A stretch of DNA of 64,000 bases from Shewanella ulleungensis (GCF_014648315.1 NZ_BMQW01000012.1:1-64000), one strand, 5' to 3'. Counted from the first letter of the stretch, positions 1 through 8,468 are shown. Numbers and translations are program-made. Notes: generated by a model not told the origin, from the sequence alone.

Positions 1-118
1 TCACCCGTCCGCCGCTCGTCAGCAAAGTAAGCAAGCTTACTTTCTGTTACCGCTCGACTTGCATGTGTTAGGCCTGCCGCCAGCGTTCAATCTGAGCCAT
101 GATCAAACTCTTCAATTA
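1..118 (-). rRNA. rrs: 16S ribosomal RNA, 5' end (partial)
   Basis: Read on the minus strand, the segment begins with the near-universal bacterial 16S start (AATTGAAGAGTTTGATCATG, then GGCTCAGATTGAACGCTGGC) and runs into the V1 hairpin, where a GTAAGCTTGCTTAC stem precedes GACGAGCGGCGGACGGGTGA. Only about the first 118 bases are inside the window; the rest of the rRNA operon lies to the left. The mature 5' end near 118 is set by comparison with E. coli and could be off by a few bases. The sequence type fits Shewanella and relatives. Confidence 0.97.
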
Positions 119-342
119 AAGTTTTTTTGTTCGACTACGTCGAACGGCTCAATGAATTCTACTGTCATAATTCGCTTCGCTCAAAGAGCTTACAAATTAC
201 TCACTACATTGCTGTAGTGTCATATTACTATGAACATTCTCATCATTGAGTTAAATTTTTGATTGCCTACATTCCGAAGAACAAGAAGACAATTTCGAAT
301 AACTCAATACCTGTGAATGTCCACACAGATTTCTTGTTTAGA

Positions 343-355
343 TTGTTAAAGAGCG
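343..355 (-). promoter_or_regulatory. boxA antitermination element
   Basis: The minus strand reads CGCTCTTTAACAA, matching the bacterial rRNA boxA core (TGCTCTTTAACA) apart from the first base. It lies about 225 bases upstream of the mature 16S end, the usual place for the element that recruits NusB and NusE. Confidence 0.85.
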
Positions 356-424
356 TACTAATACCAAAAGAATCAATCTTTCGCTTAGTGGCCGTTGACG
401 CTAGGTCGTTGGCTTGGGCTGCGT

Positions 425-452
425 ATTCTACGCTTTCCCGGGTTGGCGTCAA
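425..452 (-). promoter_or_regulatory. rRNA operon promoter P2
   Basis: On the minus strand a -35 TTGACG (447-452) and a -10 TAGAAT (425-430) are separated by 16 bases, followed by an ACGC discriminator. The 16-bp spacing and GC-rich discriminator are typical of growth-rate-controlled stable-RNA promoters. An A-rich stretch lies upstream of the -35. Confidence 0.85.
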
Positions 453-544
453 GTGTTTTTTCAAACTTTCTTTTCGCCTTGAAGGTTTCAATTTGAATCC
501 TTCAAACTGACTCGTCATTGGCGTGAGCCGCTTGCCGTGTCAGT

Positions 545-580
545 GGTTGCGCATTATAGGGAGCTAAAAATATTGTGCAA
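545..580 (-). promoter_or_regulatory. rRNA operon promoter P1
   Basis: On the minus strand a -35 TTGCAC (575-580), a 16-base spacer and a perfect -10 TATAAT (553-558) are followed by GCGCAACC, a GC-rich discriminator as in E. coli rrn P1. The bases upstream of the -35 are AT-rich with A/T tracts, consistent with an UP element. Confidence 0.9.
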
Positions 581-642
581 GCGTAAAAAGCAGAAATATT
601 GCAAAAACATGACCGAGAGGTGTTTTTTCAATCGAAAAGAAC

Positions 643-668
643 AAAAAAGGGACTATTCGTCCCTTTTT
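643..668 (-). terminator. Rho-independent terminator of ccoG
   Basis: A perfect 10-bp stem (644-653 with 659-668, core AAGGGAC/GTCCCTT) with a 5-base loop is followed on the minus strand by a T-run. It lies 19 bases past the ccoG stop and also insulates the rRNA P1 promoter. Confidence 0.9.
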
Positions 669-686
669 GGTCTATTTTGCTAGGTT

Positions 687-2114
687 CTAGCCGCCAAAGA
701 AACGGGTTTCCTGTTTGATTTCTATTGGGCTACCATCTATTTGTGCACTGATCTTAATGTCTATCTTGGTAATGGTTCTTTTTAGTTCAATAGGGTCAAC
801 TGCGATACTAATAGGTAGAGTTAATACTTCACCCGCGTCAATCGCAACATGTTGTGGGCCTATCCACTGAGCATTTGCTAAGCCTTCTACGCTTAAGTCA
901 TATTCTTGCGGTTGTTCCGTCTTATTAAGGATTTTAATAGTGAAGGTGTTTTCAGTTAAACCTTGGTTGTTCTCACGGAATAATGAATTACGATCACGGA
1001 TAACATCCATACGTACTGGCGCAATGGTCGCACTGGCATATACAAAAACAAGTACCATTACGGTGAGAACTACGCCATAACCTACTAGTTTAGGCCTTAA
1101 TACTTTCTCTTCTATATTGTCGAGTTTGTTTTCGGTGGTATAACTAATCAAGCCTTTCTCGTAACCCATGCGCTCCATTGTGTTGTCGCACGCATCGATA
1201 CACGCACCACAGTTAATACATTCGTATTGCAAGCCATTACGAATATCTATCCCCGTTGGGCATACCTGCACACACAAGTCACAGTCTATACAATCACCTA
1301 AGCCCATCTCTTTAGGATCTTGCTTACGCGTTCTTGGGCCTCGTGTTTCACCGCGCTTGGTGTCATAACCTACTATATAGGTATTTTTATCAAACATAGC
1401 AGCTTGGAAGCGAGCATACGGACACATATGAATACACATGATTTCACGCATCCAACCGGCATTGCCATACGTCGCGAGGGTAAAGAAGATTACCCAAAAA
1501 TAGATCCCACCACTGGCATTAAGTGTTATGAAGTCGATATAGAGTTCACGACTTGGTACAAAGTAAGAAACGAATGTGGTAGCTGTGAGTAATGAAATCA
1601 GTATCCATGAGGTGTGTTTAGCCACTTTGCGCCATAACTTATCAACACTCCACGGCATTTGATCTAGTTTGATACGTTTATTACGTGCACCTTCGAATTT
1701 CTCTTCAAACCAAATAAAGATAAAGGTCCATACTGTTTGTGGACAGGTATAACCACACCAAACCCGACCAAGGTAGGTTGTAACAAAAAAGAGGCCAAAT
1801 GCGGCAATCATAAATAGTGCAGCTAGTAAGGTCAGATCTTGTGGCCAAATAGTTAAACCAAACACGTGAAACTTTTGCTCTGCTAAATTAAACCATACAG
1901 CTTGACGCTCTCCCCAAGGTAGCCAGGGTAGTAATAGAAAGAATAACATTGCTATCCATCCCATCTGACGACGTAATTTAGTCCACATACCATCAATGGC
2001 GCGGACATAAATACGGTTGCGCGGATTGAAACGGTCTGCTTTACTGGCATCAGGTTGATGGATTTTGATACGTTGTTGTTTGGAGAAATCCTTGGGGTTA
2101 GATTCTTTCGTCAT
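687..2114 (-). CDS. ccoG: Cytochrome oxidase assembly protein CcoG (FixG/RdxA family)
   Basis: 475-residue inner-membrane iron-sulfur protein. Family members act in assembly of cbb3-type cytochrome c oxidase; CcoG is reported to reduce Cu(II) so that copper can be delivered to the oxidase. Visible: hydrophobic segments near residues 50-66, 92-112, 170-186 and 205-217; two ferredoxin-type [4Fe-4S] motifs with Cys at about 275/278/281/285 and 299/302/305/309; conserved membrane-side cysteine pairs C120/C124 and C227/C231; and one more TM near 345-362 leading into a C-terminal Ig-like periplasmic domain (FixG C). The start has an AAGG about 10 bases upstream. The gene stands alone between the rRNA promoter and a divergent small gene; the ccoNOPQ oxidase genes are not in the window. 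Confidence 0.95.
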   Translation of the reverse strand: MTKESNPKDFSKQQRIKIHQPDASKADRFNPRNRIYVRAIDGMWTKLRRQMGWIAMLFFLLLPWLPWGERQAVWFNLAEQKFHVFGLTIWPQDLTLLAALFMIAAFGLFFVTTYLGRVWCGYTCPQTVWTFIFIWFEEKFEGARNKRIKLDQMPWSVDKLWRKVAKHTSWILISLLTATTFVSYFVPSRELYIDFITLNASGGIYFWVIFFTLATYGNAGWMREIMCIHMCPYARFQAAMFDKNTYIVGYDTKRGETRGPRTRKQDPKEMGLGDCIDCDLCVQVCPTGIDIRNGLQYECINCGACIDACDNTMERMGYEKGLISYTTENKLDNIEEKVLRPKLVGYGVVLTVMVLVFVYASATIAPVRMDVIRDRNSLFRENNQGLTENTFTIKILNKTEQPQEYDLSVEGLANAQWIGPQHVAIDAGEVLTLPISIAVDPIELKRTITKIDIKISAQIDGSPIEIKQETRFFGG

Positions 2115-2190
2115 TTTACAGCCTTACTGCTTTAATATTGAACGATAACTAGCTTATTATATAGGTAATAACACATTATTGGATAAAAAG

Positions 2191-2538
2191 ATGAGAGGTT
2201 GGATAGGTTTAGCAATTATCGCTGGCGTTGTTTATTATTTCGCGACAGAAACTGACAAACTTGATAAGCCAATTAATGACATCACAAGCATGTTTACTAA
2301 GGCTGACAAAAAATTGGATTCGATGACGGGAACAAAAATCATCCGTGTCGACAAGCATATTCCACAAGTTAAAGCTGAAATTTATGAGCGATTATCGACG
2401 ATAGAAATTCGCGAGTTAGATGGCATATTTGTGAGTAATGAGAGTATTGCTGAGTTTAAAGGTCAATATTGTCATAGCAGTGCCCGCCACCCTGTTTTTA
2501 GCAAAGAGAATCTACAATTTATTTGCGATAAAATCTGA
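2191..2538 (+). CDS. Small membrane-anchored protein of unknown function
   Basis: About 115 residues. I do not recognise a family. The N-terminus (RGWIGLAIIAGVVYYFA) is one likely membrane anchor or uncleaved signal, followed by a charged soluble part of about 95 residues with two cysteines near the C-terminus that could form a disulfide if exported. I prefer the ATG at 2191, which has GGA seven bases upstream, over the in-frame TTG at 2179. It is divergent from ccoG with 76 bases between the starts, so the two share a promoter region, and it precedes menB in the same direction. No function can be assigned. Confidence 0.6.
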   Translation: MRGWIGLAIIAGVVYYFATETDKLDKPINDITSMFTKADKKLDSMTGTKIIRVDKHIPQVKAEIYERLSTIEIRELDGIFVSNESIAEFKGQYCHSSARHPVFSKENLQFICDKI

Positions 2539-2583
2539 GTGAGTTAACGCTTTTACGGTAACAAATTGACCTAAGTATCAAAT

Positions 2584-2629
2584 AAGCCTAGCCTTTGTGT
2601 AATATCTACAATAGGGGCTAGGTTTTTTT
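2584..2629 (+). promoter_or_regulatory. Hairpin over the menB ribosome binding site
   Basis: CCTAGCC (2587-2593) pairs perfectly with GGCTAGG (2616-2622), extended by A/T and G-T pairs, and is followed by seven Ts directly before the menB ATG at 2630. The shape is that of an intrinsic terminator, but its 3' arm is the menB Shine-Dalgarno region (AGGGGCTAGG). It could end transcription from the upstream gene, sequester the menB ribosome site, or both. The loop is long (22 bases), so stability is uncertain. Confidence 0.5.
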
Positions 2630-3544
2630 ATGACACAATCACAACCTGAATCAGTATCAGACATCTTTGACCCAGCCTTGTGGGATGCTGTCGAAGGATT
2701 CAACTTTGAAGACATCACTTATCATCGCGCAAAATCTCAGGGTACCGTTCGTATCGCAATCAACCGCCCAGATTGCCTTAATTCATTTCGCCCTAAAACA
2801 GTAGACGAGCTATTTGTGGCTCTAGATCATGCTAGACAATGGTCTGATGTGGGTTGCGTGCTATTAACTGGAAATGGTCCTTCGGCAAAAGGGCAGTACT
2901 CATTTTGTGCGGGCGGGGATCAACGCATTCGTGGCAAAGATGGTTATAAATACGAAGGCGCTGAAGAAGGCCGGCCTGATCTCGCTCGTATGGGGCGCCT
3001 GCATATACTAGAAGTGCAACGGATGATACGCTTTATGCCAAAAGTGGTCATTGCTGTTGTACCCGGTTGGGCTGTTGGCGGCGGCCACAGCTTACATGTA
3101 GTGTGTGATTTAACGTTAGCGTCTAAAGAGCATGCGGTATTTAAACAAACGGACCCTGATGTAGGAAGTTTTGATTCCGGATACGGCAGCGCTTATTTAG
3201 CGAAGATGATTGGCCAAAAGCGCGCTCGAGAGATCTTCTTCCTAGGCTTTAATTATACCGCAGAAGAAGCCTTTAATATGGGCATGGTTAACCGTGCGAT
3301 TCCTCATGCTGAACTTGAAACAGAAGCATTAGCTTGGGCCAAAGAGATTAACTCAAAATCGCCTACGGCGATGCGCATGCTTAAATATGGCTTTAACATG
3401 ACTGATGACGGTTTAGTTGGCCAGCAACTGTTTGCGGGAGAAGCAACACGTTTAGCCTATGCGAGCGAAGAGGCTCAAGAAGGTCGTGATGCGTTTCTAG
3501 AGAAACGAGACCAGGATTTTTCCCGTTTTCCTTGGCACTACTAA
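2630..3544 (+). CDS. menB: 1,4-dihydroxy-2-naphthoyl-CoA synthase
   Basis: 304-residue crotonase-fold enzyme that closes the second ring of menaquinone from o-succinylbenzoyl-CoA in the cytoplasm. Evidence: a crotonase core with the oxyanion-hole strand FCAGGDQR near residues 96-103, PGWAVGGGHSLH in the central helix region near 145-156, and the MenB-type segment DVGSFDSGYGSAYLA near 180-194. The C-terminus (FSRFPWHY) matches the MenB ending. The N-terminal extension of about 20 residues makes it longer than E. coli MenB. ATG at 2630 follows AGGGGCTAGG. No other men gene is adjacent, so in this genome menB is separate from the rest of the pathway. Confidence 0.95.
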   Translation: MTQSQPESVSDIFDPALWDAVEGFNFEDITYHRAKSQGTVRIAINRPDCLNSFRPKTVDELFVALDHARQWSDVGCVLLTGNGPSAKGQYSFCAGGDQRIRGKDGYKYEGAEEGRPDLARMGRLHILEVQRMIRFMPKVVIAVVPGWAVGGGHSLHVVCDLTLASKEHAVFKQTDPDVGSFDSGYGSAYLAKMIGQKRAREIFFLGFNYTAEEAFNMGMVNRAIPHAELETEALAWAKEINSKSPTAMRMLKYGFNMTDDGLVGQQLFAGEATRLAYASEEAQEGRDAFLEKRDQDFSRFPWHY

Positions 3545-3601
3545 GGCTGAGTTTACCTGCTAAGCGGGAAACTAGAGCACTGCAACCTCATCAATAATAA
3601 C

Positions 3602-3624
3602 AGCCCTTCCCAAGGGCTTTTATT
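3602..3624 (+). terminator. Terminator of menB
   Basis: AGCCCTT (3602-3608) and AAGGGCT (3612-3618) form a 7-bp stem with a CCC loop, followed by TTTATTACTTT. It lies about 60 bases past the menB stop. Confidence 0.8.
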
Positions 3625-3693
3625 ACTTTACATATTAAAGAATAAACCTAATCGAAATTTCCATTTGAAACAATCGAATCAACCCCCTTTACA

Positions 3694-3716
3694 TGATAAT
3701 GATAACTGTTATCATT
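3694..3716 (+). promoter_or_regulatory. Fur-box-like palindrome
   Basis: AATGATAAC-T-GTTATCATT is a perfect 9-1-9 inverted repeat at 3698-3716. Its core TGATAAC-T-GTTATCA differs from the 7-1-7 Fur consensus (TGATAAT-N-ATTATCA) by one base in each half. A further TGATAA overlaps at 3694-3699. It lies 27 bases before the DUF2061 start, where bound Fur would block a promoter. Confidence 0.7.
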
Positions 3717-3742
3717 TAATTAAATCAAACGGGGGATTCACC

Positions 3743-3964
3743 ATGAAAAAGACCATTAGCTTTGCAATATTACACTTCAGCGTTGCATTTACGATTACTT
3801 ACTTATTAACAGGAAGTATTATTATTGGCGGTACGATTGCCTTACTAGAACCCGCGGTAAACACAGTAGTGTTCTATTTCCATGACAAAGTATGGAAGAA
3901 CATTGAGTCAAAACAGGCCCATGCAGTAGAGATATCAGCAGAGTCGGCTCAGCTTGCGAGCTAG
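3743..3964 (+). CDS. DUF2061 family small membrane protein
   Basis: 73 residues. It matches the DUF2061 pattern: an N-terminal TM (SFAILHFSVAFTITYLL), a second TM with GGTIALLEPAVNTVVFYFHD, and a basic/aromatic end (KVWKNIE). The function of the family is unknown. ATG at 3743 is preceded by GGGGGA; the longer open frame from 3665 would run through the Fur-like site and is not used. The palindrome just upstream implies iron-responsive expression, which is inference. It is convergent with the beta-galactosidase gene and shares a hairpin with it. Confidence 0.85.
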   Translation: MKKTISFAILHFSVAFTITYLLTGSIIIGGTIALLEPAVNTVVFYFHDKVWKNIESKQAHAVEISAESAQLAS

Positions 3965-3999
3965 TAACATCATGATTAACTAATAACCATGATGTTACT
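3963..3999. terminator. Shared hairpin between convergent genes
   Basis: AGTAACATCATG (3963-3974) and CATGATGTTACT (3988-3999) are perfect 12-bp complements around a 13-base loop, overlapping the DUF2061 stop and 15 bases past the beta-galactosidase stop. There is no strong T-run on either side, so termination efficiency is unsure. Confidence 0.55.
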
Positions 4000-4014
4000 A
4001 AAGTAAAAGCAAAA

Positions 4015-5991
4015 TTAAATGAGTTTAATGATTGCTACGTCATAAGCTGCGAGATCTGCACAGCCTAATACATATTGGCCTTGTAACGCACTAGGTGCGG
4101 TTTGTGAATAGCCAGCATAGTTAAATAAATAAGCATAATTACCACGCTGCACAAGACGCATATCTTTTGGTAACGTAATAGTGACTAACCCTAATTCCGC
4201 AGCCAAAACAGTAAAATACTCTAGTAAAAACGAATCACAAGTGAGTGTCGCCACATAGCTAGTATTTTGATAACGCGCAACAGCAGGACTACCGTCATGA
4301 TAAGTTGCGACAACATTAACACCATCAGCAAGTTCTAGCTCTTCTCGCCAACACTGACTTTCAAACTCAACCCCGTTAAAATGCAATACTTCACTACAAT
4401 CAGGACGAATGGTTTCAGTCGATAACACTTTTACAGGTACTAATGCCTGAAATACTCCTGGCGCTAGCGTAGGCACTAATGACAATTCATCGGTTTTACT
4501 ACCAGAGCGCGGGCCAATCAGCAGATGTACATTAGCTTGCTGACATTTATCAACAAATGCTTGTGGCACGATGGGTAAACACGGTGCAACCACGAGACTA
4601 TACTGAGTTAAATCATGGTCTACTGACACAAAATCAACTGCTAACCCTAATTGACGTAACGCTGAATAGTAAGCAAACTCAACCCGTTGATGATTATAAC
4701 TGTCACCTTGGCGTTCTATTTCAGTCACCCACTGGCTATTAGCACCCGTTACAATCGCCACTTTAGCTTGTACAGGATCACTAGAACTAAAGTTTACCTT
4801 GGCTAATTCATCACGCATTTGCTCCACTTCAGACCAGGCAGCAGCTTTTGAATTGTCGTTACGTTTAATACCTGCGTGCATTTGCTCTTGAGCAAATGGC
4901 ACTTGGCGCCAGCGGAAATAACATACGCAGTCGGCGCCGTGAGCAAATGCTTGCCACGACCATAGCCTGACCATGCCTTTTTCAGGACGCGGATTATGAT
5001 GCGCCCAGTTTACAGGGCCTGGTTGTTGCTCCATGACCCAAAAGTTCTTATTGCTTACGCCACGACTTTGATCAAACGAGTAGCTTGAGAAATCAGGATG
5101 ACCTGTACGCATGTAAGGTTTAAATTGTTCCGCTGGCATATGTTTAAAGAACATATCTGAACGACCCAACGGATAATTATCATAACTAACAAAGTCGAGG
5201 TTTTTCGCTAACGCAAAGTTATCGGCCTGCGTGTCTACCAGCGGGATAAAGTTGTGGGTGACAAAACGATTAGGGGCATGGGCACGAATAATGTCAATCA
5301 TCGCATCATGAAACTTAACCACTTGGTCTGAGCTAAAACGACGATACGCCAATTGATGTGCAGGGTTAGTTTCGGTCACAGCTAAAATAGGCAGCTCAAT
5401 TTGTTCAAAGTCTTGATATTCCATCGACCAAAACACATTGCCCCATGCAGTGTTAAGTTTTTCAACATCATGTTGATAATAATCCTTACACCACTTCTGA
5501 AACGCCAGCTTGGCCACTAACGAACCGCTATGTGTTGTGTCATGACACGCAATCTCGTTGTCGGTTTGCCAACCACATACACTGGGGTGCTTACCGTAAC
5601 GCTCCGCAATCACCGCTGAAATACGCATGGCTTCACGGAAATAATTTTCGCTAGAAAAATCATAATGACGACGCGAACCAAAGCCACGAGTGGTGCCGGT
5701 GTTAATGTCTACAGGTAAAATATCTGGGTATTTATCGATTAACCATTTAGGGGGCGTTGCTGTTGGGGTGCACATGATCACCTGCAGTCCTTCATTGGCA
5801 AGCGCTTCAATAGCACGGTCTAACCATTCAAAAGAATACTCTCCGTCGCGAGCTTCAATTCTAGACCACGCAAACTCACCAATTCGCACGTACTGCAATC
5901 CAAGCTGACGCATTTCTTTCGCGTCTTGTTGCCACATAGATTCAGGCCAATGCTCTGGGTAATAGCAAACTCCTAACATGTTAATCTCCAA
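4015..5991 (-). CDS. Beta-galactosidase, glycoside hydrolase family 42
   Basis: 658 residues, normal for GH42. It removes terminal beta-D-galactosyl residues; no signal peptide, so cytoplasmic. The N-terminal half is the TIM barrel: GVCYYPEHW at 7-15, acid/base E146 in GWQTDNE (140-146), nucleophile E321 in FWVMEQQPGP (317-326). Then come the trimerization-type Rossmann domain (about 395-600) and a small C-terminal beta domain. ATG at 5991 follows a weak GGAG-like site (TTGGAGATTAAC). It is divergent from the GH36 gene across a 254-bp gap that holds a long inverted repeat and a candidate operator. The pairing with an alpha-galactosidase points to substrates with both linkages or to a mixed diet of galactosides. 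Confidence 0.93.
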   Translation of the reverse strand: MEINMLGVCYYPEHWPESMWQQDAKEMRQLGLQYVRIGEFAWSRIEARDGEYSFEWLDRAIEALANEGLQVIMCTPTATPPKWLIDKYPDILPVDINTGTTRGFGSRRHYDFSSENYFREAMRISAVIAERYGKHPSVCGWQTDNEIACHDTTHSGSLVAKLAFQKWCKDYYQHDVEKLNTAWGNVFWSMEYQDFEQIELPILAVTETNPAHQLAYRRFSSDQVVKFHDAMIDIIRAHAPNRFVTHNFIPLVDTQADNFALAKNLDFVSYDNYPLGRSDMFFKHMPAEQFKPYMRTGHPDFSSYSFDQSRGVSNKNFWVMEQQPGPVNWAHHNPRPEKGMVRLWSWQAFAHGADCVCYFRWRQVPFAQEQMHAGIKRNDNSKAAAWSEVEQMRDELAKVNFSSSDPVQAKVAIVTGANSQWVTEIERQGDSYNHQRVEFAYYSALRQLGLAVDFVSVDHDLTQYSLVVAPCLPIVPQAFVDKCQQANVHLLIGPRSGSKTDELSLVPTLAPGVFQALVPVKVLSTETIRPDCSEVLHFNGVEFESQCWREELELADGVNVVATYHDGSPAVARYQNTSYVATLTCDSFLLEYFTVLAAELGLVTITLPKDMRLVQRGNYAYLFNYAGYSQTAPSALQGQYVLGCADLAAYDVAIIKLI

Positions 5992-6015
5992 TAAATTGTG
6001 CGTAAAACCTCAGAC

Positions 6016-6050
6016 TAAAACTAGAATCAAAGTCATTTATTCTAGTTTTA
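6016..6050. promoter_or_regulatory. 12-bp inverted repeat in GH42/GH36 gap
   Basis: TAAAACTAGAAT (6016-6027) and ATTCTAGTTTTA (6039-6050) are perfect complements with an 11-base spacer, 25 bases upstream of the GH42 start. It could be an operator for a dimeric regulator or a hairpin in the GH42 leader. It is unlike the 13-bp motif repeated elsewhere in the locus, so a second regulator is possible. Confidence 0.5.
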
Positions 6051-6112
6051 TCAGCATTAATAGGGGTTGTTTAACGAATTTTTAATGACAGATAATATAC
6101 TAACTTAGTATT

Positions 6113-6125
6113 TATATGATATATA
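6113..6125. promoter_or_regulatory. Candidate GntR operator, GH42/GH36
   Basis: TATAT-GAT-ATATA is a perfect 5-3-5 palindrome in the divergent promoter region. It belongs to a set of similar sites at 9204, 13594, 13717 and 17742. AT-rich palindromes can arise by chance, so support comes from the recurrence. Confidence 0.45.
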
Positions 6126-6245
6126 GTATTTTAAGTAGCTAGTTCAGTGTTGTTGCGGATATTAGTGGCTCAATCCATTGTATTACGTTTTAATTATGCA
6201 GCACAGAACGGTTAAACGAGACTCTCAATCAAGGAATGTTTACTC

Positions 6246-8381
6246 ATGTCGCATCATCCACAATTCGTTTTGCTAAATGGCCAGCACACCAGCTTGGTTA
6301 TTGATTGCAACAATAAAACCCCAGCAATCTTATATTTTGGCAAAAAGCTATCGTCAAAAACCACCTACGACATGATGAAACAACTCAGCACAAGGCAAGA
6401 GGCTAAGTGTTCTGTAGTGATTGAGGCACCGATTTCGCTGTCGCCTTTAATGGGCGAAGGCTTTACTGGTGCTCCAGGTATTGAAGTGTTTGATAACAAT
6501 ATGGCTTGGTCTATTGGCGGTACATTAACTTCAATTACCCAACCGTCTGCTAACGAAGTGATTTTTGAATCTATCGATAGTTTGCGCAGTTTGAGTGTCA
6601 AACATCACCTAACTTTACATCCACACTCTGACGTTCTTAGTGCAACCACCGAGCTAACTAACTTAGGCAATGACGCTGTTAATGTGAACTGGTGCGCAGC
6701 GCCAACAATCCCGATGCCGCTACACATCGACCAAATAATGTCTTTTGAAGGCCGTTGGTCAAATGAGTTTCAACGCAAATCATTCGACATGTTCTTGGGC
6801 AGCTTTGTACGTGAAAACCGCAAAGGTAAAACTTCGCACGACAACTTCCCAGGTATGGTTATGCATAACAAGTTGACCCACGAGCAAGGTGGAGAATGTT
6901 ATGGCTTCCACTTAGGTTGGAGTGGAAACCATAAAATGCGCGCTGAATTACTGGCAGAAGGTCGCAGTTATGCGCAATTAGGCGAGTTGTTAATGCCAGG
7001 TGAGCTAGCCCTAGCGCCCAATGAGTCTTATACAAGCCCAACACTTTATACCGCATACTCAAACCAAGGCTTTAGTGGTTTGTCGCATAATTTTCATCAG
7101 TTTGTACGTCAATCATTAATCACCGATAAAGTGCGCCAAAAACCGCGACCAGTGCATTACAACACCTGGGAAGGGATTTATTTCGACCATGATGTCGCTG
7201 TATTACAGTCGTTAGCGACTCAAGCTGCCGATATTGGTGCAGAGCGCTTTGTACTCGATGACGGTTGGTTTAAAGGCCGTCGTGGTGACTTTGCCGGTTT
7301 GGGTGACTGGACTGTTGACCGTGAAATTTATCCAGACGGTTTGCAGCCATTAATAGATCATGTCAACAAAGTGGGCATGGAGTTTGGTTTATGGTTTGAA
7401 CCAGAAATGGTTAACCCAGACAGTGATTTGTATCGTAAGCATCCAGAGTGGGCACTGCAAACTGCAGGTAACGAGCAACTCAAATTTAGAAAACAGTTGG
7501 TACTAGATATGACCAACCCAGCGGTAACAGACTATTTATTTAATGCTATTAACGATATTTTGGTCGAATATCCGCAAATAGTCTACATAAAATGGGACAT
7601 GAACCGAGACTTAAACCATGCGGGTAACCTCGCGGGCAAACCTGCGGTACACCAACAAACACTGGCCGCTTATGCATTAATTGAACGCCTAAAACAAGCA
7701 AACTCACATGTTGAAATAGAAAGCTGCTCGTCTGGTGGCGCTCGTGTTGATTACGGCGTACTGCGTTATACCGACCGAGTTTGGACATCTGATTCAAACG
7801 ATGCATTAGACCGACTTACTATTCAACGTGGTTGCTCATTCTTCTTTCCTGCTGAAGTAATGGGCGCGCACGTGGGTCCACGTGATTGCCATATTACAGG
7901 CCGCAACATTAGTATTGCCATGCGCGCAGCTGTAGCGTTTTTTGGTCATATGGGTATCGAAATGGACCCGCGAGAATTAACCGATGACGAACGTCAGCAG
8001 CTGAAACAGATTATTAAACTGCACAAACAACATCGTCAATTAATCCATAGTGGCAAGCTAGTACGCTTGAATACTGATGGCGACTCAATCAATTTTGGTA
8101 TCGTTAACGCTAACCAATCACAGGGGTTATTTGCTTATAACAGCGTAAAAGAAACCCAACGCACTAACCCACCTAAATATCATTTTTCCGGATTAGATGC
8201 TGACAAAAATTACACCCTGTCACTGGTGTGGCCTGCTGGATTTTCATTCTACTCGCAATCAATATTAAGCGTAATAGAAAACCAAACCTTTAGCGGTGAA
8301 GCGCTAATGACCTTTGGCATGCAATTACCTATTACCTTCCCACAGACATCACTAATTTTTAAATTAAACGAAGTGAAGTAA
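6246..8381 (+). CDS. Alpha-galactosidase, glycoside hydrolase family 36
   Basis: 711 residues, usual for bacterial GH36. It hydrolyses terminal alpha-D-galactosyl groups; no signal peptide. An N-terminal beta-supersandwich (about 1-300) is followed by the TIM barrel with RFVLDDGWFKGRRGD near 333-347, LWFEPEMVNPDSDL near 381-394, nucleophile D451 in IKWDMNRD, ESCSSGGARVDYG near 493-505 and acid/base D516 in WTSDSND. A C-terminal beta domain closes it. ATG at 6246 has AGGA about 10 bases upstream. It is divergent from the GH42 gene and followed by a strong terminator shared with the GntR gene. GH36 enzymes act on melibiose, raffinose-type sugars and alpha-galactosyl glycerols; the sequence alone does not say which. 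Confidence 0.95.
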   Translation: MSHHPQFVLLNGQHTSLVIDCNNKTPAILYFGKKLSSKTTYDMMKQLSTRQEAKCSVVIEAPISLSPLMGEGFTGAPGIEVFDNNMAWSIGGTLTSITQPSANEVIFESIDSLRSLSVKHHLTLHPHSDVLSATTELTNLGNDAVNVNWCAAPTIPMPLHIDQIMSFEGRWSNEFQRKSFDMFLGSFVRENRKGKTSHDNFPGMVMHNKLTHEQGGECYGFHLGWSGNHKMRAELLAEGRSYAQLGELLMPGELALAPNESYTSPTLYTAYSNQGFSGLSHNFHQFVRQSLITDKVRQKPRPVHYNTWEGIYFDHDVAVLQSLATQAADIGAERFVLDDGWFKGRRGDFAGLGDWTVDREIYPDGLQPLIDHVNKVGMEFGLWFEPEMVNPDSDLYRKHPEWALQTAGNEQLKFRKQLVLDMTNPAVTDYLFNAINDILVEYPQIVYIKWDMNRDLNHAGNLAGKPAVHQQTLAAYALIERLKQANSHVEIESCSSGGARVDYGVLRYTDRVWTSDSNDALDRLTIQRGCSFFFPAEVMGAHVGPRDCHITGRNISIAMRAAVAFFGHMGIEMDPRELTDDERQQLKQIIKLHKQHRQLIHSGKLVRLNTDGDSINFGIVNANQSQGLFAYNSVKETQRTNPPKYHFSGLDADKNYTLSLVWPAGFSFYSQSILSVIENQTFSGEALMTFGMQLPITFPQTSLIFKLNEVK

Positions 8382-8414
8382 CAAGTTATACCTATTCAAC
8401 TTATCCCCATAAGC

Positions 8415-8442
8415 AAAAGAGCATCTATTTAGATGCTCTTTT
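8415..8442. terminator. Bidirectional terminator, GH36 / gntR
   Basis: AAAAGAGCATCT (8415-8426) pairs with AGATGCTCTTTT (8431-8442) around ATTT. There is a T-run on the plus side and an A-rich run on the other, so it can serve both convergent genes. Confidence 0.9.
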
Positions 8443-8468
8443 TTTATTATAGCGTTGTCCGTTAATGA

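Larger units (their letters stand above)
119..546 (-). other. rRNA operon leader (no protein gene)
   Basis: This stretch lies between the P1 start point and the 16S 5' end. It holds promoter P2, a boxA antitermination signal, and AT-rich sequence flanking the 16S that should form part of the RNase III processing stem. Two overlapping open frames of 83 codons at about 259-518 occur on opposite strands inside it. They have no Shine-Dalgarno support and I treat them as chance. Confidence 0.8.

Noticed and set aside
259..518. Two 83-codon open frames on opposite strands
   Set aside because: They overlap inside the rRNA leader with promoter P2 and boxA, have no ribosome site, and are mirror shadows of each other.
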